Shown in pieces: positions 8,995 to 17,430 of a stretch of DNA of 64,000 nucleotides; positions within the stretch are counted from its first letter, which is position 1; the number at the start of each line of letters is the position of its first letter. The position numbers and the translations under genes were made by a program. The stretch lies in NCBI RefSeq assembly GCF_008710035.1, contig NZ_VYKI01000004.1, positions 109,001-173,000 on the forward strand, written 5' to 3'. The notes under the pieces were generated by a model, which saw nothing but the letters and a program-made list of their open reading frames with translations, was not told where the DNA came from and searched no databases. Source of the DNA: Stenotrophomonas cyclobalanopsidis (lineage in GTDB: Bacteria > Pseudomonadota > Gammaproteobacteria > Xanthomonadales > Xanthomonadaceae).

Positions 8995-9852
8995 ATGATC
9001 GCTGCCTCTTCCCTGCATAGCTGCCGCCTGCTGCTTGCCTCGGCCCTGCTCGTTGCTGTTCCCGCATTCGCTGCACCGGCCACGGTGGCGCCGGCGAAGA
9101 TCCAGGTCTCGCCGGCCATCGATGCCGCAGTGAAGGCATCGACCCGCGACCCCGCCAATGTGAAACGCGACAACTACCGCCATCCGGCGCAGTCGCTGGC
9201 CTTCTTCAAGGTCGCACCGGAAAAGACCGTCATCGAGATCACCCCCGGCAACGGCTGGTACTCGGAAATCCTGGCGCCGCTGCTGCGTGACAAGGGCCAT
9301 TACATCGCCGCCGTGGTCGATCCGGCGGCCGTGCCGGAAGGTCGTGGCCGCGATTACCAGCAGCGCAGCCGCGACGGACTGGAAAAGAAGTTCGCAGGTG
9401 CGCCGGCCCAGTTCGACAAGGCCGCCGTGGTCGGCTACGACCCGGCCAAGCCGGTGTTCGGCCCGGCCAGTTCGGCCGATGTGGTGCTGACCTTCCGCAA
9501 CGTGCACAACTGGCGCAAGGCCGGCCAGGCGCAGGACATGTTCCAGGGCTTCTTCAACGTGCTGAAGCCGGGCGGCGTGCTGGGCGTGGTCGAGCACCGC
9601 GCCACGGCCGACGTCGCCGATGATGACGACACCGGCTACGTGGGCCAGCAGCAGGTGATCGCCATGGCCGAGGCCGCAGGTTTCAAGCTGGACGCGCGCA
9701 GCGAGGTCAGCGCCAACCCGCGCGATACCAAGGACCACCCGAACGGTGTCTGGACCCTGCCGCCGACCAACCAGCATGACAAGGCCGACGACGCCAGGTA
9801 CCAGGCCATCGGCGAAAGCGACCGCATGACCCTGCGGTTCGTGAAGCCGTAA
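8995..9852 (+). CDS. Secreted SAM-methyltransferase-like protein
   Basis: A 285-residue protein with a signal peptide (residues 1-26, cleavage near AFAAPA) followed by a class I methyltransferase fold. ITPGNGWYSEILAP is the glycine-rich SAM loop, and FFNVLKPGGVLGVVEHR is the usual post-motif strand. It resembles the family of predicted periplasmic methyltransferases found in Xanthomonads and Caulobacter. Since SAM is not known in the periplasm, the catalytic role is uncertain; it could bind another ligand. The start at 8995 gives a complete signal sequence; the upstream in-frame start at 8935 does not. Confidence 0.8.
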   Translation: MIAASSLHSCRLLLASALLVAVPAFAAPATVAPAKIQVSPAIDAAVKASTRDPANVKRDNYRHPAQSLAFFKVAPEKTVIEITPGNGWYSEILAPLLRDKGHYIAAVVDPAAVPEGRGRDYQQRSRDGLEKKFAGAPAQFDKAAVVGYDPAKPVFGPASSADVVLTFRNVHNWRKAGQAQDMFQGFFNVLKPGGVLGVVEHRATADVADDDDTGYVGQQQVIAMAEAAGFKLDARSEVSANPRDTKDHPNGVWTLPPTNQHDKADDARYQAIGESDRMTLRFVKP

Positions 9853-9856
9853 ACCG

Positions 9857-9879
9857 GTCGCGCCGGGCCCCGCCCGGCG
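9857..9879 (+). repeat. SMAG-type stem-loop (GTCG variant)
   Basis: A GCCGGGC-CCC-GCCCGGC hairpin with GTCG in place of the GTAG head, between co-oriented genes. Confidence 0.75.
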
Positions 9880-9933
9880 AGCGGGCAGCGCGGCGTGGGA
9901 CAATGCATCACCCCGCCGCCTGCCGTTTCCGCA

Positions 9934-10473
9934 ATGCTGATCGCCTTCAACAAGCCCTTCAACGTGCTCTGCCAGTTCACCGACCGCAGCGTGCCGCCGC
10001 GGCCGACGCTGGCCGGCTTCGGCCTGCCGCCGCGCGTGTACGCCGCTGGCCGGCTCGACCATGACAGTGAGGGCCTGCTGCTGCTGACCGACAACGGCAC
10101 GCTGGCGCACAAGCTGACCGACCCCCGGCACAAGGCCGACAAGACCTACTGGGTGCAGGTGGAAGGCACGCCCAGCGACGAGCAGCTGCAGCAGCTGCGC
10201 GGTGGCGTGGTACTGAACGACGGGGCGACTCTACCGGCGAAGATCGAACGCCTCGATCCGGCGCCGGAGCTGTGGCTGCGAGATCCGCCGGTGCGTTTCC
10301 GCAAGACCGTGCCGGACAGCTGGCTGGCCATCACGATCCGCGAGGGACGCAACCGCCAGGTGCGGCGGATGACCGCGGCGGTGGACCTGCCGACCCTGCG
10401 CCTGGTGCGCGTGTCGATGGGGCCCTACAGGCTGGATGACCTGCAGCCGGGACAGTGGCGGCAGATCGGCTGA
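9934..10473 (+). CDS. rluE: 23S rRNA pseudouridine synthase, RluE-like
   Basis: A 179-residue pseudouridine synthase of the RsuA group without an S4 domain, as in RluE, which modifies U2457 of 23S rRNA. The catalytic aspartate is Asp42 in AAGRLDHDSEGLLLL. The C-terminal EGRNRQVRRMTAAV motif is typical of the subfamily. The start at 9934 (MLIAFNKPFNVLCQF) is the conserved first strand; the ORF extends upstream without support. It stands alone between REP elements. Confidence 0.9.
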   Translation: MLIAFNKPFNVLCQFTDRSVPPRPTLAGFGLPPRVYAAGRLDHDSEGLLLLTDNGTLAHKLTDPRHKADKTYWVQVEGTPSDEQLQQLRGGVVLNDGATLPAKIERLDPAPELWLRDPPVRFRKTVPDSWLAITIREGRNRQVRRMTAAVDLPTLRLVRVSMGPYRLDDLQPGQWRQIG

Positions 10474-10494
10474 GCAGGACTGCAGAAACGAAAA

Positions 10495-10529
10495 GGGTCG
10501 GAGCCCTTCCCGCGGAAGGGATCCGACCC
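10495..10529. repeat. GGGTCGGA...TCCGACCC hairpin repeat
   Basis: A nested hairpin with outer GGGTCGGA/TCCGACCC-type arms and inner CCCTTCC/GGAAGGG arms. The same family appears at 7799, 50873 and 52977. It lies between convergent genes and probably serves as a 3'-end structure. Confidence 0.8.
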
Positions 10530-10540
10530 ACAGGCCGATC

Positions 10541-10930
10541 TCAGGCATCGCTGCCGATGTCGCTGTGCTCATCCACCACCGTGTCGTTGCGGCGGTCACG
10601 CGCGTTGATGCGCTTGGCCTGCCCGTTCACGACCTGGCCGTTGGCGGCCTTCTTCTTCTGCTGCTTGCGGTACAGGGCGTAGCCCAGCAGGCCCACGCCC
10701 ACCGCAGCGGCGGTGATGGCGACGGCCGGGTTGCGACGCACGAGCTTGGTGGCGACCTTGCTGCCGGTCTTCACCGCACCCACGGCGGCGCCGGTCTTGA
10801 TCCAGTCGCTGGCCTGCGGGCCGAAATGGCGCAGGCTGCCACCAGCGCTCTTCAGGCCGTCGCCGGCGCTGTGCGCCAGTTCCAGGGCACGCTCCAGGGC
10901 GCGGTCGGTGATAACAGTCAGCTTGCTCAT
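10541..10930 (-). CDS. Small membrane-associated protein, DUF883-like appearance
   Basis: A 129-residue protein of unknown function. An amphipathic helical N-terminus is followed by one hydrophobic segment (about residues 70-90, NPAVAITAAAVGVGLLGYAL) directly trailed by a basic stretch RKQQKKK, then a polar tail. The layout (helices, glycine/alanine membrane segment, RK stop-transfer) recalls ElaB/YqjD-like DUF883 proteins that tether ribosomes to the membrane in stationary phase, but no diagnostic motif proves that. The start at 10930 is the only good ATG. Confidence 0.75.
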   Translation of the reverse strand: MSKLTVITDRALERALELAHSAGDGLKSAGGSLRHFGPQASDWIKTGAAVGAVKTGSKVATKLVRRNPAVAITAAAVGVGLLGYALYRKQQKKKAANGQVVNGQAKRINARDRRNDTVVDEHSDIGSDA

Positions 10931-11053
10931 GCGTGGGGTCCTTTGCCTCGGGTCGAAGTCCAGTGTGTCGTGCTGCCTGTAAACGGTATGTCAGTCAGGG
11001 CCGTCGATGAGGTGACGCTACCGGGTCCATTCAGGATCAGGCAGGAAACCACG

Positions 11054-11130
11054 GTAGCGCCGCGCCATGCCCGGCGGATCTCATGCCCGGCGGATCTGTT
11101 GCAGCGCCGCCGGGCATGGCCCGGCGCTAC
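11054..11130. repeat. SMAG/REP inverted pair
   Basis: A forward GTAG stem-loop (11054-11076, with a G-to-C change in the left arm) and a reverse one (11108-11130) flank a short partial copy of the same right-hand arm. They lie in the gap between hrpB and the small membrane protein. Confidence 0.85.
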
Positions 11131-11139
11131 CGGAATCCG

Positions 11140-13644
11140 TCAGGTTCCCCGCGGTTTGGCCCGGTGCGTGGCCGTCGCCGTCCACGGGTCGTCCGGCCAT
11201 GGATGGCGCGGGTAGCGGCCCTTCATTTCCTTCTTCACCTCGGCGTAGGTGTTTTCCCAGAAGTTGCGCAGGTCCTGGGTGACCTGGAGCGGGCGGCCAC
11301 CGGGCGATAGCAGGTGCAGGGTCAGCGGCTCGCGGCCATCGGCAATGCGCGGGGTGTCGGCCAAGCCGAACAGTTCCTGCAGCTTCACCGCCAGCACCGG
11401 CGGCAGCGGCTCGCCGCTCTCGCTGTCCAGCGCATAGCTGATCGGTCGTTCCAGCCCCGAGGGCACGGTGATGCGGGTCGGCGCATGGCGCTCCACCAGC
11501 TGCCGCTCCGACCATTCCAGTAGCGACTTCAGTGCTTCACCGAAGCTGCCCTCGTCCAGGGCATCCAGCCGCGTCTTGCCGGCAAAGGCCGGCTGCAGCC
11601 ATTGCGCGCGCGTGGCGAGCAGGGCGCCGTCGCTGCAGTCGGGCAGGCCGAGTTCGGGCATCCAGCGGCGCAGCGACTCCACCCGCGCCTGCCATTGGCG
11701 CAGGCCCTCGGTCCACGGCAGTGCGGACAGACCGAGCTCGGCCACCGCCTCGGTCAGCGCCTGCGCGGCATGCTGCGGGTCGACGCGGCCGGCCGAGCGA
11801 CTGTCCAGCACGATGCGATCGAAGCGCGTCTCGCGCAGAGCCACCAGGGCGCGGCGCTCGCTGTCCCAGCGCACGGTGTCCTCGGTGATGAAGCGCTGCG
11901 GCCATGCCGCGCGCAACGCGTCTTCATCCACCGGCGCGGCGCGCAGCAGCAGGGCATCGCGTGCCTCATAGCGCAGCTCGCTGACCACCAGCCACGGCTC
12001 GCCGCGCAGGTCGCTCAGTTCATGCAGGCGCGCGCTGCGGCCGTTTGCCAGCAGGTAGCGCAGCGGATCGCTGGGGTGCTGGAAACCGATGCGGTCGGGG
12101 AAGGCGTGGGCGAGCAGATCACCCAGCTCATGCGCTTCGATGCTGCTGGGTGGCGTCGCCTCGCAGCGCAGGCGTCGGCGCCACTGCTTGGCGGCCGCAT
12201 CGATGGCGGCGAGGCCACTGCGGTTGGCATCGGACGGCGCACGACCATTGCGGAACGCGGCCAGCGCACGCCAGCGTGCGGCCAGCGCATCACCGCCCTG
12301 GCGCAGCGGATCGCGTGCTTCCAGCAGCGCGGCCAGATCGGCGGCCAGCGCCTGTGCGCGCGCATCGGGCGCGGCCAGCAGCATCGCCGCCATGCGCGGG
12401 TGGGTGCCCAGCGCCAGTACGCGGCGGCCGAGTGCGGTGATCGCGCCGGTGTCCGACAGTGCGCCCAGCCGCTGCAGCAGTTCGCGTGCGGCGGCCATCG
12501 GACCGGACGGCGGTGGATCGACGAAACGCAGGTCGCTGCTGCCCCAGGCCGCCAGTTCCAGTGCCAGCCCGGCCAGTTCCACCTGGTCGATCTCGGCGCG
12601 CCGCTGCGGCTCCAGCCGCTGCGACTGCGGCCACAGCCGCCACGCCACGCCCTCGGCCACGCGTCCAGCACGGCCGGCGCGCTGGTCGGCCGAGGCGTGG
12701 GCGATGGCCACCACGTCCAGCCGGGTGAAGCCGCTGTTGGGGTCGTAGCGCGGCTCGCGCGCCTGGCCGCTGTCGATCACCACGCGCACGCCGGGCAGGG
12801 TCACCGAGGATTCGGCCACGTTGGTGGCCAGCACCACGCGGCGGCGGCCATCACTGGCGGCCTGCAGCACGCGTGCCTGCTGTTCCACCGGCAGCTCGCC
12901 GTGCAGCGCCAGCACCTCGACGCTGCCATCCAGCGATTCCTGCAGGCCCGCCTGCACGCGCGCGATCTCGCGCTGGCCGGGAAGGAACACCAGCAGGTCG
13001 CCGGGATGCTCGGCCAGTGCCTGCTGCACCGCGCGGCGCACCTGCAGTTCCAGCGCCTCATCGCGGCGCGCCGGAAAATGGCTGACCGCTACCGGGTAGC
13101 TGCGGCCTTCGCTGCTCAGGCGCGGCGCATCGAGGAAGCGGGCAAGGCGCTCGCCGTCCAGCGTGGCCGACATCACCACCAGACGCAGGTCGTCTCGCAG
13201 CTGCGACTGCACGTCCAGCGCCAAGGCCAGGCCGAGATCGCCACTGAGGTGGCGCTCGTGGAATTCATCGAACAGGATCGCGCCGACCGTTTCCAGCATG
13301 GGGTCGTCCTGCAGCATGCGGGTCAGGATGCCCTCGGTGACGACCTCGATGCGGGTACGCGCCGAGACCTTGTTCTCGAAGCGGATGCGGTAGCCGACGG
13401 TGCCGCCCACCTCCTCGCCCAGCTGCCGCGCCATGAACAACGCGGCGCTGCGTGCGGCCACTCGGCGCGGCTCCAGCAGGATGATCTTCCGGTCCTGCAG
13501 CCACGGCGCATCGAGCAGGGCCAGCGGCACCTGGGTGGTCTTGCCGGCGCCAGGTGGCGCTTCCAGCACCAATCGAGAGTGCTGTCGAAGTGCGTCCAGG
13601 ACCTGCGGAAGCAGCGTGTAGATCGGGAAAACAGCTGGTTTCAT
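11140..13644 (-). CDS. hrpB: ATP-dependent helicase HrpB
   Basis: An 834-residue DEAH/RHA-type helicase. Walker A is GAGKTT (32-37 in LEAPPGAGKTTQVP), motif II is DEFH (126-129), and SATLDGERLARFL is motif III. The C-terminal half carries the HA2 and HrpB-specific domains, ending within the ENTYAEVKKEMKGRYPRHPW region that is highly conserved in HrpB. The length matches the family. The start at 13644 (MKPAVFPIYTLLPQ) is used because the upstream 44 codons are promoter sequence. The cellular role of HrpB is poorly defined in most bacteria. It is divergent from a small secreted protein. Confidence 0.95.
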   Translation of the reverse strand: MKPAVFPIYTLLPQVLDALRQHSRLVLEAPPGAGKTTQVPLALLDAPWLQDRKIILLEPRRVAARSAALFMARQLGEEVGGTVGYRIRFENKVSARTRIEVVTEGILTRMLQDDPMLETVGAILFDEFHERHLSGDLGLALALDVQSQLRDDLRLVVMSATLDGERLARFLDAPRLSSEGRSYPVAVSHFPARRDEALELQVRRAVQQALAEHPGDLLVFLPGQREIARVQAGLQESLDGSVEVLALHGELPVEQQARVLQAASDGRRRVVLATNVAESSVTLPGVRVVIDSGQAREPRYDPNSGFTRLDVVAIAHASADQRAGRAGRVAEGVAWRLWPQSQRLEPQRRAEIDQVELAGLALELAAWGSSDLRFVDPPPSGPMAAARELLQRLGALSDTGAITALGRRVLALGTHPRMAAMLLAAPDARAQALAADLAALLEARDPLRQGGDALAARWRALAAFRNGRAPSDANRSGLAAIDAAAKQWRRRLRCEATPPSSIEAHELGDLLAHAFPDRIGFQHPSDPLRYLLANGRSARLHELSDLRGEPWLVVSELRYEARDALLLRAAPVDEDALRAAWPQRFITEDTVRWDSERRALVALRETRFDRIVLDSRSAGRVDPQHAAQALTEAVAELGLSALPWTEGLRQWQARVESLRRWMPELGLPDCSDGALLATRAQWLQPAFAGKTRLDALDEGSFGEALKSLLEWSERQLVERHAPTRITVPSGLERPISYALDSESGEPLPPVLAVKLQELFGLADTPRIADGREPLTLHLLSPGGRPLQVTQDLRNFWENTYAEVKKEMKGRYPRHPWPDDPWTATATHRAKPRGT

Positions 13645-13733
13645 GCTCCAAGGATAAGCGTCCCGGCGCCGATGTGGCTTGACCCTGCAAGGTTGGGGGT
13701 GTTCTGGTAGCGCGCCCTGCTTCCGGCCTGCCC

Positions 13734-14207
13734 ATGCGTCCCAGCTTCCTGCTTGCCTCACTCCTGCTGCTGCCAACGTTCAACAGTGCCAGCGCCGCGC
13801 CGTCCGACACTGCCCACCCGATGGCGCGCCTGCTGGGCGCGGACGTTCAGCAGCGCTACCTGCCGCAGGGCATGAGCGATGAACCGTCGGTCCGGCGTGC
13901 CTACGAACAGGGCATTCTGCGTTCGCCGGACTTTCCTTCGCTGGAGCTCTCCGGCGACCAGGCTTTCATCTTCCTCGGCCAGTTCGCGCGCAGCAGGATG
14001 GGGCCAACCTTCAATACCTTGAGCGTGTGCCACGATCCAGACGGCTTCCGTCTGTTGGTCGGTGGTGGATCGCGCCAGTCCTGCGCAGCGCGCCCCGACG
14101 CAGGGATGCGGTTCGTCCGCCAACGAAATGGGGACCTGGTGTGCGAGCCCTGCGCTGCGCTCAACCTGCCGGAGCGCTGGGAGCGCCACGACCGCCGTGC
14201 GCGATGA
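13734..14207 (+). CDS. Secreted hypothetical protein
   Basis: A 157-residue protein with a clear Sec signal peptide (residues 1-22, ending SASAAP). The mature part has four cysteines (CHDPDG, SCAARP, and CEPC), compatible with two periplasmic disulfides. No family is recognised. It starts 89 bp from the divergent hrpB and is followed 62 bp later by tatD. Confidence 0.72.
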   Translation: MRPSFLLASLLLLPTFNSASAAPSDTAHPMARLLGADVQQRYLPQGMSDEPSVRRAYEQGILRSPDFPSLELSGDQAFIFLGQFARSRMGPTFNTLSVCHDPDGFRLLVGGGSRQSCAARPDAGMRFVRQRNGDLVCEPCAALNLPERWERHDRRAR

Positions 14208-14269
14208 CCCGCCGAATGACCACCGGGGCGGCGGGCTACAATGTGCACGAATACTGTTCTGTAGCCCTC

Positions 14270-15067
14270 ATGCATCTGATCGATATCGGCGCCAACCTGA
14301 CCCACGACTCCTTCGACCGCGACCGCGACGCCGTGCTGGACCGCGCACGGCAGTCCGGCGTGGTGCAGATGGTCATCACCGGCGCCAGCCGCGAGCACTC
14401 GCCGCTGGCCGTGCAGCTGGCCCGGCAGCACCCGGGTTTCCTGTACGCCACCGCTGGCGTGCACCCGCACCACGCGGTGGAGTACACCGAGGAGTGCGAC
14501 GCCGAAATGCGCGCGCTGCATGCGCACCCGGAAGTGGTGGCGGTGGGCGAGTGCGGGCTGGATTACTTCCGTGATTTCTCGCCGCGCCCGGCCCAGCACC
14601 GCGCGTTCGAGCGCCAGCTGCAGCTGGCCGCGGACAATGGCAAGCCGCTGTTCCTGCACCAGCGCGATGCGCATGCCGATTTCATGGCGCAGATGAAGAA
14701 TTTCGAAGGCCGCCTCGGCCCCGCGGTGGTGCATTGCTTCACCGGCGAACGTGACGAGCTGTTCGATTACCTGGACCAGGACTGGTACATCGGCATCACC
14801 GGTTGGCTGTGCGACGAGCGTCGTGGCGCGCACCTGCGCGAGCTGGTGAAGAACATCCCGGCCAACCGCCTGATGATCGAGACCGACGCGCCGTACCTGC
14901 TGCCGCGCACCCTGAAGCCGATGCCGAAGGACCGCCGCAACGAACCGATGTTCCTCTCGCACATCGTCGAGGAACTGGCCCGCGACCGTGGCGAAGACGT
15001 GGCCGTGACCGCAGCCAATGCCACCGCCGCGACGCGCACCTTCTTCCGCCTGCCCGACGTGGGTTGA
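14270..15067 (+). CDS. tatD: TatD-family metal-dependent hydrolase/DNase
   Basis: A 265-residue TIM-barrel amidohydrolase of the TatD family, associated with 3'-5' exonuclease activity and repair of oxidative DNA damage. DIGANLTHDSF at the N-terminus, AGVHPHHA, VGECGLDYF (metal-binding Glu), FLHQRDAH and the C-terminal IETDAPYLLPR are all family signatures. The DIGxNLT opening and length favour TatD itself over YcfH or YjjV. The start at 14270 begins exactly at the conserved MHLIDIG. Confidence 0.93.
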   Translation: MHLIDIGANLTHDSFDRDRDAVLDRARQSGVVQMVITGASREHSPLAVQLARQHPGFLYATAGVHPHHAVEYTEECDAEMRALHAHPEVVAVGECGLDYFRDFSPRPAQHRAFERQLQLAADNGKPLFLHQRDAHADFMAQMKNFEGRLGPAVVHCFTGERDELFDYLDQDWYIGITGWLCDERRGAHLRELVKNIPANRLMIETDAPYLLPRTLKPMPKDRRNEPMFLSHIVEELARDRGEDVAVTAANATAATRTFFRLPDVG

Positions 15068-15071
15068 TCCA

Positions 15072-15169
15072 GTAGAGCCGAGCCCATGCTCGGCTGCCGC
15101 AAGCCGAGCATGGGCTCGGCTCTACAAGAGCGTTGGCCGCAGGGCGGTAGCGCCGGGCCATGCCCGGCG
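15072..15169. repeat. 54-bp SMAG palindrome plus one further SMAG
   Basis: Two GTAGAGCCGA-type stem-loops in opposite orientation form one near-perfect palindrome (15072-15125) just after the tatD stop; it should fold as a single long cruciform. A third stem-loop of the GCCGGGC/GCCCGGC type follows at 15147-15169. Confidence 0.9.
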
Positions 15170-15185
15170 AGCGCAGCGGTGGGAA

Positions 15186-16100
15186 TCAGAGTTCGCGCGG
15201 TAGCGCCGGGCCATGCCCGGCGAGCGAAGCGGCCAGCTCCTCCAGCCCTTCCCGATACGTTGCAAACGTCGGCGCCCACCCCAACGCCTCGCGCGTACCG
15301 CGGCTGTCGATGCGCTTGTTGCTGGCGTAGAAGCGCCGCAGCGTTGCGCTCACCGCCGGGTCATCCCAGGCCACGGCCGGTGGCAGCGTGAACCCACCCA
15401 GCTGCGCAGCAAATGCCAGCACATCCTGCGGTGGCGCCGGCGCGTCATCGGCAGGCAGGTACAGTCCATCACGCGTGGGCCGCCGCATCGCCGCCATGAC
15501 CACCGCCGCCAGATCCTCCACATGCAAGCGGTTGAACACCAGTCCGGGCCGCACCACGTGGCGCGCGCGCCCTTCGGCCAACTGCAGCAGCGCATTGCGG
15601 CCAGGGCCATACAGCCCCGGCAGACGGAACACTGCCGAGGCGATGCCACGCACGTCGGCCAAGGCCCGCCACTGCGTCTCGGCCAAGCGGCGCTGCACGC
15701 CGGCGGTTTCGCTGGCATCGGCCTCGCTGTTCTCGTCCACCCAGCCACCGGCCCGATCGGCATAGACCGACGTCGAGGATAGATAGCCCACCCAGCGCAG
15801 CGCCGGGCTGGCCTGCAGCGCGGGCAGCAGCTGGCGCAGTGCAGGATCGCCCTGCGCATCCGGCGGCACGCTGCACAGTATCGCCTGCGCCTGTGCGACG
15901 GCCTCCAGCAACGCCGCTGACGGCCCGGCATCGGCATGCAGGCAGTGCCGCCGCAGCCCATCGTCGGCTGTCGACGACGGATCGCGCACCGTACCCGTCA
16001 CCTGCACGCCACGTGCCTGCAGCTGCGCGGCGAGCACGCGTCCACTCCAGCCCATGCCGAGGATCAGCACCGGCGACGGCAGTGGCGCGGGCGATGCCAT
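15186..16100 (-). CDS. NAD(P)-dependent epimerase/SDR protein, YeeZ-like
   Basis: A 304-residue extended short-chain dehydrogenase with nucleotide-binding VLILGMGWSGRVLA at the N-terminus and YLSSTSVYAD holding the active-site Ser/Tyr region. The overall layout resembles YeeZ/GalE-like epimerases of unknown substrate. The ATG at 16100 overlaps the stop of the upstream ketopantoate-reductase-like gene by one base (TGATG), so the pair is coupled. The last dozen codons ([12 protein letters not shown]) lie in a REP element at 15200-15222, meaning the repeat has supplied the C-terminus. Confidence 0.87.
   Translation of the reverse strand: MASPAPLPSPVLILGMGWSGRVLAAQLQARGVQVTGTVRDPSSTADDGLRRHCLHADAGPSAALLEAVAQAQAILCSVPPDAQGDPALRQLLPALQASPALRWVGYLSSTSVYADRAGGWVDENSEADASETAGVQRRLAETQWRALADVRGIASAVFRLPGLYGPGRNALLQLAEGRARHVVRPGLVFNRLHVEDLAAVVMAAMRRPTRDGLYLPADDAPAPPQDVLAFAAQLGGFTLPPAVAWDDPAVSATLRRFYASNKRIDSRGTREALGWAPTFATYREGLEELAASLAGHGPALPREL
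15200..15222 (+). repeat. SMAG stem-loop inside a coding region
   Basis: A standard GTAG plus GCCGGGC-CAT-GCCCGGC element located within the last 37 bases of the SDR gene, which is read antisense to the GTAG head. Confidence 0.88.
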
Positions 16101-17038
16101 CACGCGCTGCGCTGCGCCTGGTAGGCCTGCAGGCTGCTGTAGGCCACCTGCAGCAGCAGTGCTTCCTGCCCGGCGGTGCGTGCGCGCACCAGCATGTCAC
16201 CGACGATATGCGCGGCTTCCACCTGCTGGCCGGCTTCCAGATCGCGCAGCATCGAGGCTTTCAGGGCAGAACCGGCCTGGGTCAGGGTGCCGCGCGCGGT
16301 GTCCTGCGCGGCCTGCGGCACCGGCTCACCGGCCGCCTCGGCCACGGCCAGGCACTCGTCGTACAGTCCGCGCACGATGGCCTCGCCATCATCGGTGGCG
16401 ACGATCGTGCCGATGTCCGCGTGCAGCAGGCAGGTAGCCGCAGCAAGCGCGGTCAGGAAGGTGTACTTGATCCACTGTTCCTGGCCGATCTGCTCGCTGG
16501 CCAGGTGGTCCAGGTTGGCCTGCGCACAGGCAGTGGCGAAGGCGTGCACGCGGTCGGAGATCGCACCGCCGTCGCGCTCGCCAAAGGTCAGCTTGGCCGG
16601 CTTGCCCAGGTGCAGCACCGCGCCATCGGGCACCTTGGTGGCGCTGATGAAGCACAGGCCGCCGAGCACGGCCTCGCGGCCGAAGCGTGCATCCAGCGCG
16701 CCGTAGTGGTGCAGGCCGTTGAGGATGGGCAGCACGCTGGTGTGGGCGCCCACCGCCGGTGCGATCGCATCGATCGAGCTGTCCAGGTCGTAGGCCTTGC
16801 AGCTGAGGATGATCAGGTCGAAGGGCTGTGCGGCGGCCAGCGCCGGCAGCGCCTCGGCGGTGACGTACTGCACCGGGAAGCTGGCATCGCCTGCCGGGCT
16901 GCGGATGACCAGCCCGTCCTGTTCAAGCTGGCGCGCGCGCGCCGGGCGCACCAGGAAGGTCACGTCCACGCCGGCCTGCGCGAGGCGGCCGCCGAAGTAG
17001 CCGCCGGTACCACCGGCGCCGAGAATCAGGATGCGCAT
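16100..17038 (-). CDS. Ketopantoate reductase-like protein (ApbA/PanE family)
   Basis: A 312-residue protein with the Rossmann motif ILGAGGTGGYFGG (residues 4-16) and SCKAYDLD carrying the catalytic lysine of the ketopantoate reductase family, followed by the all-helical C-terminal domain. PanE reduces 2-dehydropantoate to pantoate in coenzyme A synthesis, but many paralogues act on other 2-oxoacids, and no other pantothenate gene is nearby. The start at 17038 gives MRILILGAGG directly. It is the first gene of a two-gene unit with the SDR. Confidence 0.85.
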   Translation of the reverse strand: MRILILGAGGTGGYFGGRLAQAGVDVTFLVRPARARQLEQDGLVIRSPAGDASFPVQYVTAEALPALAAAQPFDLIILSCKAYDLDSSIDAIAPAVGAHTSVLPILNGLHHYGALDARFGREAVLGGLCFISATKVPDGAVLHLGKPAKLTFGERDGGAISDRVHAFATACAQANLDHLASEQIGQEQWIKYTFLTALAAATCLLHADIGTIVATDDGEAIVRGLYDECLAVAEAAGEPVPQAAQDTARGTLTQAGSALKASMLRDLEAGQQVEAAHIVGDMLVRARTAGQEALLLQVAYSSLQAYQAQRSA

Positions 17039-17102
17039 TGCACGTTCACCGTTTTCTGGGGGAAGTCTTCCAGCGATTGTGCCGGAGATTGCAGGCAAAA
17101 AA

Positions 17103-17200
17103 AGAGCCGAGCATGGGCTATGCCGGTCGTCCTGACCGGCACCCTTCGGGCCGTCGCACGCGACGTTGGCTGCGGCTCCTGCCGCTGCCTTCGGCTCTAC
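17103..17200 (-). repeat. Expanded SMAG element with three inner hairpins
   Basis: Outer arms AGAGCCGA (17103-17110) and TCGGCTCT (17191-17198), with the GTAG head at the right end, match a standard SMAG hairpin. Instead of a few loop bases they enclose 80 bp holding three perfect hairpins: GCCGGTC/GACCGGC (17122-17140), CGTCGC/GCGACG (17152-17165) and GCGGC/GCCGC (17172-17185). Confidence 0.75.
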
Positions 17201-17212
17201 AGGTTTACGCCT

Positions 17213-17236
17213 CATCCACGCATGGCGTGGATCTAC
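17213..17236. repeat. ATCCACG/CGTGGAT hairpin with GTAG head
   Basis: The same family as the copies at 7839-7861 and 45297-45315, here with GTAG reading on the minus strand. Confidence 0.8.
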
Positions 17237-17258
17237 TGGCCACCGGCCAACTGTCGAA

Positions 17259-17360
17259 GGCGGGGTGGGTCCGGTTGCGGGGGCGTGAGCGCCATGGATG
17301 GCGCGACCGAGCCTCCATGGACGGATTTACGGCGTCCCCCGCATCCGGACCCACCCCGCC
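17259..17360. repeat. 102-bp inverted repeat with 25-base arms
   Basis: The arms at 17259-17283 and 17336-17360 are complementary at 24 of 25 positions (GGCGGGGTGGGTCCGG and its complement form the outer part). The interior holds a second perfect dyad GCGCCAT-GG-ATGGCGC. It has no GTAG head, so it is not a SMAG. It lies just past the ABC permease stop on that strand. Confidence 0.85.
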
Positions 17361-17430
17361 ATCCCAAGGAATGCGAGCATTTGACGTTGATGTATAGCGG
17401 GTGCAGGGCCGCAGGCCCTGCAGGCACCCC

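Larger units (their letters stand above)
17039..17430. other. 392-bp gene-free region with stacked hairpins
   Basis: No coding sequence is supported here. It contains a 98-bp multi-hairpin element (17103-17200), an ATCCACG/CGTGGAT hairpin (17213-17236) and a 102-bp inverted repeat (17259-17360). The promoter of the ketopantoate-reductase-like gene and the 3' end of the ABC exporter operon must both lie within it. Confidence 0.8.

Noticed and set aside
11602..13710. 702-codon plus-strand frame
   Set aside because: Exact antisense shadow of hrpB; the hrpB motifs are unambiguous on the minus strand.
17103..17360. Insertion sequence remnant
   Set aside because: No transposase reading frame, no terminal repeats typical of IS families and no target duplication were seen; the structure is explained by hairpin repeats.
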